This document shows, piece after piece, positions 6,875 to 12,161 of a stretch of DNA of 12,161 nt. The first letter of the stretch is position 1, and each line of letters starts with the position of its first letter. Where the stretch lies: positions 1 to 12,161 of the forward strand of contig CANIBQ010000124.1 of the NCBI GenBank assembly GCA_947465645.1, written 5' to 3'. Origin of the DNA: Acidobacteriota bacterium. GTDB taxonomy: Bacteria > Acidobacteriota > Vicinamibacteria > Vicinamibacterales > UBA2999. The position numbers and the translations under genes were made by a program. The notes under the pieces are model-generated. The model was not told the DNA's origin. It ran no database searches and saw only the letters and a list, made by a program, of their open reading frames with translations.

Positions 6875-7369
6875 CTATTCCTCGGGCCGCGCGAAGTAGA
6901 TCGCGCCGAGAAGCGCCGCCAGCATCAGCAATGCCAGCAGCTCGAAGGGAAGCACGAACCGTGTGAGCACGCTCTCGCCGATGGCCTTGGTCAGGTCCTC
7001 GCCCATGAGCGGCCTCGATGTCGCGAGCGGCCGCTCCAGCACGGTGGTGACCAGCAGCCACAGGAGCGCGCCGCAGACCAGCGCTCCACCGGCGATGCGG
7101 CGGTTGGTCTGCGTGATGCGGTCGCCCACCAGCCGCTCGGTGACGACGATCGCGAAGACGACGATCGTGACGACGCCGCCGGCATAGAGCAGCAACTGGA
7201 CGGCCGCGAGGAATTCGGCGTCGAGCAGCAGGAAGATGCCGGCCGTGCCGGTGAGCGCCAGCGCCAGCCAGAGCACGGCGTGGAAAAGATTGGTCGACAG
7301 GACGACGGCCAGCGCCGAGATGACCAGCATGGCCGACAGGCCGTAGAACGCGACGACCTCGCCCGTCAC
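6875..7369 (-). CDS. nuoJ: NADH-quinone oxidoreductase subunit J
   Basis: This 164-residue membrane subunit contains the conserved third helix (LLYAGGVVTIVVFAIVV), whose pi-bulge region couples quinone reduction to the antiporter arm in known structures. The GTG start at 7369 overlaps the nuoI stop as GTGA and has a near-perfect Shine-Dalgarno (AAGGAGG) 7 bases upstream. The long open frame upstream is the shadow of nuoI. The C-terminus ends FARPEE. Low sequence conservation is normal for this subunit; identity rests on helix pattern and position between nuoI and nuoK. Confidence 0.95.
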   Translation of the reverse strand: MTGEVVAFYGLSAMLVISALAVVLSTNLFHAVLWLALALTGTAGIFLLLDAEFLAAVQLLLYAGGVVTIVVFAIVVTERLVGDRITQTNRRIAGGALVCGALLWLLVTTVLERPLATSRPLMGEDLTKAIGESVLTRFVLPFELLALLMLAALLGAIYFARPEE

Positions 7370-7962
7370 GCGTCGACCTCCTTGGCTGCGGGTGCAGGTG
7401 CATTCGGTGCGGGTGCATTGGGTGCAGGTGCAGCTGCAGCGGCGGGGGCGGCTGCATGGCCCGGCCTTGGCGCGCCCTTCGGCGGCGCCTGCATGTCGCG
7501 CAGCTTGTTGCCCGTCGCCCACGTCCGCTCGTGCTGCAGGCCGATCGTGTGCAGCCGATCCTTGTCGAGGAGCATCTCGCGCCGGTCGGCCGTCGGCATG
7601 TCGAACGACTTCATCATGACGATGGCGTCGGTCGGGCAGACCTGCACGCACAGCTCGCAGAATTCGCAGGCGTAGAGCTCGAGGGTGAAGGTCTTGGCGT
7701 AGTTCCGCTCGGGCGTCTTGAGCATCTCGACCTTGATCACCGCCGGCGGGCAGACAAACTCGCAGAGCCGGCAGCCGATGCAGGCTTCTTCGCCCGTGTC
7801 CGGCTCGTAGACCAGCGCCAGCAGGCCGCGGTAGCGCTCCGGGTACTTGCGCTCCGTCGTGGGGTAGTGCACCGTCACCGGCTTGCGGAACAGGTTGCGA
7901 AGGGTCATCCCCATCGCCCGTACTACGGCGCGCACGATGACTGATGGTTCTGTTCCGGTCAT
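7366..7962 (-). CDS. nuoI: NADH-quinone oxidoreductase subunit I (2x[4Fe-4S])
   Basis: This 198-residue subunit carries clusters N6a and N6b in the hydrophilic arm. Two ferredoxin motifs are intact: CIGCRLCEFVCPP (Cys61, 64, 67, 71) and CEFCELCVQVCP (Cys99, 102, 105, 109). In an 11-subunit complex it is the outermost Fe-S subunit and the likely entry point for electrons from ferredoxin. The ATG overlaps the nuoH stop as ATGA, with GAGG 8 bases upstream. Residues 169-192 are an Ala/Pro/Asn-rich tail encoded by 15-bp repeats; this low-complexity extension is not part of the family core. Confidence 0.97.
   Translation of the reverse strand: MTGTEPSVIVRAVVRAMGMTLRNLFRKPVTVHYPTTERKYPERYRGLLALVYEPDTGEEACIGCRLCEFVCPPAVIKVEMLKTPERNYAKTFTLELYACEFCELCVQVCPTDAIVMMKSFDMPTADRREMLLDKDRLHTIGLQHERTWATGNKLRDMQAPPKGAPRPGHAAAPAAAAAPAPNAPAPNAPAPAAKEVDA
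7377..7383 (-). promoter_or_regulatory. Strong Shine-Dalgarno of nuoJ
   Basis: AAGGAGG on the minus strand lies 7 bases before the GTG of nuoJ and inside the last codons of nuoI. It decides the nuoJ start within a much longer open frame. Confidence 0.85.
7391..7435 (-). repeat. 15-bp tandem repeat in the 3' end of nuoI
   Basis: Three consecutive 15-base units (plus strand: ggtgcaggtgcattc, ggtgcgggtgcattg, ggtgcaggtgcagct) encode an APNAP-like repeat in the NuoI tail. The unit length is a multiple of three, so copy changes stay in frame. Confidence 0.8.
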
Positions 7963-8975
7963 GGTGCGGTCCTCAGGACGACGACAATCCCGGTGGCGAC
8001 GAGCAGGAGGAGGGTGGCCGGCATCAGCACCTTCCACGACAGCGCCAGGATCTGGTCGACGCGAATGCGGACGAAGCTCCAGCGCACCCAGGTCACGAGC
8101 AGGAAGAGGAAGACCGCCTTCAGCGTGAACCACAGAGGACCGAGCCACTCCGGGCCGGGGCCGCCCCAGGCGCCGAGGAAGAGCAGCGCGCCCAGGTACG
8201 AGGAGCCAATGATGTGCGCGTATTCACCCAACTGGATCAGCGCGAACTTCATGCCCGAGTACTCGACCCTGAAGCCGGCGACCAGCTCGGACTCGGCCTC
8301 GAGGATGTCGAAGGGCACGCGGTTCTCAGCGGCCAGCGTCGAGATGATGAAGAAGAGAAACGCGAGCTGGCCGATCACCGGATAAAAGATGAACCAGTAG
8401 CCTCCGCCCTGCGCGGCGGCAATATCGGAGAGCCGCAGCGAGCCCGCGAGCAGCACCGGCACGAGCGCCGAGAAGATGAACGGCAGGTCGTAGGAGATGA
8501 TCTGGTTCACCGCGCGCATGGCCGACAGCAGCGCGTACTTGTTGTTCGATCCCCAACCCGCCATGAAGAGGCCGACGATTTCCATTGCCGAGATCGCCAG
8601 AAAGAAGAGGACGCCGATGTTCAGGTCGGCCACGCCCAGTCCGGGCGCGAACGGGATGGTGGCGAAGATCAGCATGCACGGCAGCAGGAAGACGATCGGC
8701 GCGAGATTGTAGATGCTCCGGTCGGCCGCCGTCGGCACGATGTCTTCCTTCATCATCAGCTTGAGCGCGTCGGCGATCGGCTGCAGCAGCCCGTGCGGTC
8801 CCACGCGGTACGGGCCGATGCGCGACTGCATGCGCGCCGCGAACTTCCGCTCGAGCAGCGTCACGTAGGTGACCATGCCGATGACGACGTTCAGCACGAC
8901 GAACGGCGCGATCAGCATCGTCAGCCACGCGGGGACGGCGATCAGGCTGGCCTCATGAAGGTCGGCCGGGTTCAC
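7959..8975 (-). CDS. nuoH: NADH-quinone oxidoreductase subunit H
   Basis: This 338-residue membrane subunit forms the quinone chamber and links the hydrophilic and membrane arms. Conserved stretches are LLERKFAARMQSRIGPYRVG, HGLLQPIADALKLMMKED and ENRVPFDILEAESELVAGF followed by VEYSGMKFALIQLGEY, with the acidic loop residues retained. About eight hydrophobic helices are visible. The start is GTG at 8975, overlapping the nuoD stop as GTGA, with GAGG 7 bases before it. The open frame continues far upstream in the shadow of nuoD. Confidence 0.97.
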   Translation of the reverse strand: MNPADLHEASLIAVPAWLTMLIAPFVVLNVVIGMVTYVTLLERKFAARMQSRIGPYRVGPHGLLQPIADALKLMMKEDIVPTAADRSIYNLAPIVFLLPCMLIFATIPFAPGLGVADLNIGVLFFLAISAMEIVGLFMAGWGSNNKYALLSAMRAVNQIISYDLPFIFSALVPVLLAGSLRLSDIAAAQGGGYWFIFYPVIGQLAFLFFIISTLAAENRVPFDILEAESELVAGFRVEYSGMKFALIQLGEYAHIIGSSYLGALLFLGAWGGPGPEWLGPLWFTLKAVFLFLLVTWVRWSFVRIRVDQILALSWKVLMPATLLLLVATGIVVVLRTAP

Positions 8976-10216
8976 CGGTCCACCTCGCCGAACACCGGAT
9001 CCACCGAGCCCATGATTGCGGGCACGTCGGCCACCTTGTGGCCGGGGACGATGTACGGCAGCACGGCCAGGTTCGAGAACGAGGCGCCGCGCCATTTCAT
9101 GCGGTACGGCTTGGCGGTGCCGTCGGCGATCAGGTAGCAGCCCACCTCGCCGCGCGGCCCTTCGACACGGACATAGGCCTCGCCCTTGGGAATCCTGACC
9201 TGCGCCACCGATTTGAGCCCCGGCATCGACGAGATCGGTCCTGCGGGCAGCTTGTCGAGGGCCTGGCGCGCAATCGAGATCGCCTGGCGGAACTCGGCCA
9301 TGCGCACGCGGTAGCGCGCGAAGCAGTCGCCTTCGGTCTCGACGGGGATGTCGAACTGGAAATCCCCGTAGGAGGAATAGGGTGCCGCCTTGCGGATGTC
9401 GAAGTTCACGCCCGAGCCGCGCAGCAGCGGACCGGCAATGCCGACGTCCTCGGCCAGTTCCCGCGTGATGAAGCCGACACCCTTGGCGCGCGCGAGAAAG
9501 AACGGGTTGCCTTCGAGCATCCGCTCGTACTCGATGACGCGGCCGTCGATGGCGTCGAGCGTCGTGCGGCAGTGCTCGATCCAGTGCTCCGGCGCGTCGT
9601 AGCGGACGCCGCCGACCTGGAAGAATCCGTACAGCAGCCGGGCGCCGACCAGCTCTTCGAACAGGTCGAGGATCGTCTCCCGCTCGCGGATGGTGTAGAG
9701 AAAGATCGTCGCGCCGCCGCCGAGGGCGCCGCCCATGTCCATGCACCAGGTGCCGAGCCACAGCAGGTGCGAGGCGACGCGCTGCAGCTCGGCGCAGATC
9801 ACGCGCAGGTACTGCGCGCGCTTCGGCACCTCGATCTTCCCGATCTGCTCGGCGGCCATTACGTAGGCGAACTCGCTCGTCATGGCCGCGACGTAGTCGG
9901 TCTTCGAGGCGATCGAGGGGTACTGCGCGTAGGTGAGCGTTTCAGCGAGCTTCTCGTGGCAGCGGTGCAGGTAGCCGATCACCGCGTCGACGCCGACCAC
10001 CTCCTCGCCCTCGAGCTCGAGAATCGCGCGGAAGACGCCGTGGGCCGAGGGGTGCTGCGGCCCCATGTTCATCGAGAGCCGCTCGCCGCCGGAATAGTCG
10101 AATGCGATCTTGCGGCGCGACCGGTCGGCCTCCGTCAACTCCTGCTCGATGCGGCCGGCACCTTGCTCGATGCGGCGCGGACCTTCACGGTCCGCGATTG
10201 AAGGGGGTCCGCTCAT
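8972..10216 (-). CDS. nuoD: NADH-quinone oxidoreductase subunit D (separate from C)
   Basis: This 414-residue 49-kDa-type subunit builds the quinone site next to cluster N2. Signature regions are MNMGPQHPSAHG (49-60, with the quinone-site His), GYLHRCHEKLAE, a DY pair with Tyr108 in KTDYVAAMTSEFAYVMAAEQ (probably the quinone-binding tyrosine), RAQYLRVICAELQRVASHL and the canonical C-terminus DPVFGEVDR. The ATG at 10216 overlaps the nuoC stop as ATGA. The N-terminus before MNMGPQ is about 48 residues, longer than usual, and holds a GC palindrome plus a repeated RIEQ motif, which suggests an inserted repeat read in frame. No ATG or clear Shine-Dalgarno offers an alternative start between them. 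Confidence 0.97.
   Translation of the reverse strand: MSGPPSIADREGPRRIEQGAGRIEQELTEADRSRRKIAFDYSGGERLSMNMGPQHPSAHGVFRAILELEGEEVVGVDAVIGYLHRCHEKLAETLTYAQYPSIASKTDYVAAMTSEFAYVMAAEQIGKIEVPKRAQYLRVICAELQRVASHLLWLGTWCMDMGGALGGGATIFLYTIRERETILDLFEELVGARLLYGFFQVGGVRYDAPEHWIEHCRTTLDAIDGRVIEYERMLEGNPFFLARAKGVGFITRELAEDVGIAGPLLRGSGVNFDIRKAAPYSSYGDFQFDIPVETEGDCFARYRVRMAEFRQAISIARQALDKLPAGPISSMPGLKSVAQVRIPKGEAYVRVEGPRGEVGCYLIADGTAKPYRMKWRGASFSNLAVLPYIVPGHKVADVPAIMGSVDPVFGEVDR
10176..10196. repeat. REP-like palindrome within the nuoD N-terminal codons
   Basis: The arms CGCGGACC and GGTCCGCG form an 8-bp perfect stem around TTCAC. It resembles the intergenic element at 1688-1705 in stem content (GGACC/GGTCC versus GGCGGAC/GTCCGCC). 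Next to it a direct repeat, gctcgatgcggc, occurs twice (10144-10155 and 10165-10176) and encodes the duplicated RIEQ. Confidence 0.65.
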
Positions 10217-10665
10217 CTGTAGGGCGGGTACGGCGTATCGACCGCGTAGGACTTGAGGAGCGGATGCCCGACCCAGGTGTCGTCGAGCAAAATGCGGCGC
10301 AGGTCGGGATGGCCCTCGAAGCGGATGCCGAACATGTCCCAGCACTCGCGCTCCATCCAGTTGGCGCCGCGGTACACCGGCACCATCGACGCGCAGGTGG
10401 TGACGCCGGCGCCGAGCCGCGTCTTCATCATCACCGCCAGGCCGGCATCGAGATTCTCGACGCGCGCGACCATCTCGAGCCCGTCAGCCTTCCAGTCAAC
10501 GGCGCTCGAAAAGGAGAAGAAGCGGCAGCCGAGCGTCTCTTTGGCGAATTGCGCGAAGGCGCCCCACTGATCGGGGGGCACCATCACCACGAGAGGAATA
10601 CCGGCTGTCACCTGCGCGCTCGCGAAGCGCTCTGCGATCAAGGCGGTAGCCTGCTCGGCGGTCAT
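10213..10665 (-). CDS. nuoC: NADH-quinone oxidoreductase subunit C
   Basis: This 150-residue 30-kDa-type subunit of the hydrophilic arm binds next to NuoD. The family signature is clear: ANWMERECWDMFGIRFEGHP then DLRRILLDDTWVGHPLLKSY. The protein is short compared with the roughly 200 residues of E. coli-type domains but complete in the conserved core. I chose the ATG at 10665 (MTAEQATALIAERF), which has GAAGG 12 bases upstream and leaves a 4-base gap after nuoB. A TTG at 10677 is also possible; it would add MTDP and overlap nuoB by 8 bases. C and D are separate genes, unlike the fused nuoCD of enterobacteria. Confidence 0.95.
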   Translation of the reverse strand: MTAEQATALIAERFASAQVTAGIPLVVMVPPDQWGAFAQFAKETLGCRFFSFSSAVDWKADGLEMVARVENLDAGLAVMMKTRLGAGVTTCASMVPVYRGANWMERECWDMFGIRFEGHPDLRRILLDDTWVGHPLLKSYAVDTPYPPYR

Positions 10666-10669
10666 CGGG

Positions 10670-11311
10670 TCAGTCAACCTTCGGGGTTGGCGGGGCGCGA
10701 CGTCCTGTCTTCCGGAAGTGCGCGACCTGGTCCTGCAGCAGCAGCAGTCCGTTCAGCAGCGACTCGGGCGGCGGCGGACAGCCGGGCACGTACACGTCCA
10801 CCGGGATGATGCGGTCGACGCCTTTGACGACGTGGTAGCCGTGGCGGAACGGGCCGCCGGAATTGGAGCACGATCCCATCGACACCGCCCATTTCGGGTC
10901 GGGCATCTGGGCGTAAATGCGCTCGAGCATCGGCGCCATCTTAATCGTGACGGTGCCCGACACGATCATCAGATCCGAATGGCGCGGCGACGCCCATGGC
11001 ACCATGCCGAGCCGCTCGACGTCGAAACGCGACGCAAACGTCGCCATCATCTCGATCGCGCAGCAGGCGAGGCCGAAGGTGACGGGCCAGATCGACGACT
11101 TCCGTGCCCAGTTGAAGAAGGCGTCGGCGGTCGTGGTGACCAGGAACCCGCCGGGAAAGCCGTGGATGCCCTCGGTCAGCGACTCGAATGCCGCCGAGTG
11201 CTTGTCACCCTCAGGCCGCGTCTTGTGAAGCTGCTCCCACTCCTGCAGTTCCTTGAAATTGCGCCAGACGGGGGCAGGGATGACCGGGACATCCGGCGGC
11301 TTCATTGCCAT
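10670..11311 (-). CDS. nuoB: NADH-quinone oxidoreductase subunit B (cluster N2)
   Basis: This 213-residue PSST-type subunit carries the terminal cluster N2 that reduces quinone. The four cysteines are Cys83/Cys84 ([10 protein letters not shown]), Cys148 ([10 protein letters not shown]) and Cys178 ([12 protein letters not shown]). The loop usually reading FRASPRQxD appears as PWASPRHSD (105-113), so the usual Arg is Trp here. Residues 1-55 are a variable N-terminal segment. I chose the ATG at 11311 because a GGAGG-containing tract lies about 10 bases upstream; the ATG at 11305 would give an ATGA overlap with nuoA and loses only two residues. Confidence 0.96.
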   Translation of the reverse strand: MAMKPPDVPVIPAPVWRNFKELQEWEQLHKTRPEGDKHSAAFESLTEGIHGFPGGFLVTTTADAFFNWARKSSIWPVTFGLACCAIEMMATFASRFDVERLGMVPWASPRHSDLMIVSGTVTIKMAPMLERIYAQMPDPKWAVSMGSCSNSGGPFRHGYHVVKGVDRIIPVDVYVPGCPPPPESLLNGLLLLQDQVAHFRKTGRRAPPTPKVD

Positions 11312-11655
11312 TCGAGGATCCCCTCCCGGTAGGCGTAGACCCACCCGAGCGACAGGATCGACAGAAACAGGACCATTGTCCCGATGCCCCACATCCCGAG
11401 CCCGCGAAGCGCGAGCACCCACGGGAACAGGAAGACCGCCAGGGCATCGAACACGATGAAAATCAGCGCGACCAGGTAGAACCCAACCGGAAACTGCACC
11501 CACGCCTCGCCAATCGGCTCGGCGCCGCACTCGTAGCTCTCCAGCTTCTGCGTGAAGGGCCGGCTCGGACGCAGGAACTTGGCCGCGCCCAGCGACACGA
11601 CCGCAAACGCGACGATCATGCCGAAGAACACGACCACCGGGAGGTATCCGGTCAG
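11302..11655 (-). CDS. nuoA: NADH-quinone oxidoreductase subunit A (probable CTG start)
   Basis: This three-helix membrane subunit at the arm junction carries the motifs [11 protein letters not shown] and [20 protein letters not shown]. The first ATG/GTG-type start is GTG at 11637 (111 residues), but that would cut off the conserved YLP lead of the family. The open frame continues upstream as [11 protein letters not shown] to a CTG at 11655 that overlaps the korB stop as CTGA and is preceded by GGAGAG with a 6-base spacer. I therefore prefer the CTG start (117 residues). The usual FDxE motif reads FDAL, with Leu in place of the conserved Glu. Confidence 0.93.
   Translation of the reverse strand: MTGYLPVVVFFGMIVAFAVVSLGAAKFLRPSRPFTQKLESYECGAEPIGEAWVQFPVGFYLVALIFIVFDALAVFLFPWVLALRGLGMWGIGTMVLFLSILSLGWVYAYREGILEWQ
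11320..11327 (-). promoter_or_regulatory. Shine-Dalgarno of nuoB
   Basis: GGGAGGGG on the minus strand, within the end of nuoA, favours the nuoB ATG at 11311 over the one at 11305. Confidence 0.6.
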
Positions 11656-12161
11656 CGGAAGCTCTCCATGATCTCGGCCAGCGCCGCCTTGCCCGGACGC
11701 GTCTTCGAGTCGGGGAGGAACGCCAGCGGCTCGTCGACGAGGCCGAGCATCTCCAGGTAATCCTGCTTGTCGGGTTCGACGTAGAGGATGCCCGTGGCGA
11801 ACTCGCCGCGGCGTGACGTCTCCTGAATCAGGCGCGTGGCCGTCATCTTGTCGGTCGGGTTGTAGTCCTCGGCAATCTTCGTGAGGAGCAGTTTCGAGCC
11901 GTTGTGAAGTGTCACGGATGTCGTGGTGCCGGCATCATAGTCGACATTGATGTCGTCGAAATACGGGACGAAGCCGACTTCGCCGAGCGGCTCGTCGTGT
12001 TCCTTCACGTACGAGTAGCTCTTGGTCGAGCCCTCGTGGTCGTTGAAGGTCACGCAGGGCGAGATCACGTCGATCATGCAGGTGCCCTTGTGGCTGATCG
12101 CCGCCTTGAGGATCGACTTCAGTTGCTTCGGGTCGCCCGAGAACGACCGCGCGACAAACGA
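11652..12161 (-). CDS. korB: 2-oxoacid:ferredoxin oxidoreductase beta subunit, C-terminal part
   Basis: The open frame enters from the right edge without a start and gives 169 residues. It begins [14 protein letters not shown] and continues with [20 protein letters not shown] and [14 protein letters not shown], the signature of KorB-type beta subunits, which bind thiamine diphosphate and a [4Fe-4S] cluster and oxidise 2-oxoacids (typically 2-oxoglutarate) to acyl-CoA while reducing ferredoxin. The TPP-binding part lies outside the window. An ATG at 12077 is internal and not the start. The TGA overlaps the nuoA CTG, so the gene appears to be in the same operon and translationally coupled to complex I. 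Substrate choice (2-oxoglutarate or another 2-oxoacid) cannot be settled from this part. Confidence 0.93.
   Translation of the reverse strand, partial: SFVARSFSGDPKQLKSILKAAISHKGTCMIDVISPCVTFNDHEGSTKSYSYVKEHDEPLGEVGFVPYFDDINVDYDAGTTTSVTLHNGSKLLLTKIAEDYNPTDKMTATRLIQETSRRGEFATGILYVEPDKQDYLEMLGLVDEPLAFLPDSKTRPGKAALAEIMESFR
11662..11667 (-). promoter_or_regulatory. Shine-Dalgarno for the CTG start of nuoA
   Basis: GGAGAG on the minus strand, in the last codons of korB, ends 6 bases before the CTG at 11655. This spacing suits CTG far better than the GTG at 11637, which lies 24 bases away. Confidence 0.6.

Overview
This window holds most of a respiratory complex I (nuo) operon on the minus strand of a GC-rich bacterium, with a degraded and IS-scarred region at its downstream (left) end. 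Three features suggest an acidobacterium, possibly of the Vicinamibacteria type: the high GC content, the small intergenic palindromes whose translations read like VRLKADTT or RLKPAPT, and a 2-oxoacid:ferredoxin oxidoreductase fused by overlap to nuo. This assignment is an inference from pattern memory and is not proven by the window.

Layout, read in the direction of operon transcription (right to left). The window opens inside korB, the beta subunit of a 2-oxoacid:ferredoxin oxidoreductase. It is followed without a gap by nuoA, B, C, D, H, I, J, K, L, M and N. There is no nuoE, nuoF or nuoG, so the operon encodes the 11-subunit form of complex I that lacks the NADH-oxidising module. Almost every junction is a four-base NTGA stop/start overlap, and all four NTG codons appear in that role: CTGA at korB/nuoA, ATGA at several junctions, GTGA at nuoD/H and nuoI/J, TTGA at nuoL/M. 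The layout suggests that KorAB reduces ferredoxin with 2-oxoacids and that this complex I oxidises the ferredoxin, reduces quinone and pumps protons.

Downstream of nuoN lies about 900 bp with no intact gene (838-1731). It contains several perfect short palindromes and a remnant of a second nuoN 3' end (893-1097). Most differences between the remnant and the intact gene are synonymous, so the remnant comes from a nuoN that diverged while still under selection. The remnant is interrupted by a short tract identical to the tip of the IS3-like element at the left edge of the window.

On the plus strand, converging on nuo, is a gene for an exported Rieske [2Fe-2S] protein (241-837) with an Ala-Pro linker encoded by a perfect hexanucleotide repeat. 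At the extreme left is the end of an IS3-family insertion sequence, with the first 25 codons of its orfA on the minus strand.

Points that stand out: NuoM lacks the TM7 lysine normally needed for its proton channel (Leu240 instead). NuoA has Leu in place of the usual conserved Glu of its FDxE motif. nuoA probably starts at CTG. The N-terminus of nuoD carries a palindrome-like insertion.
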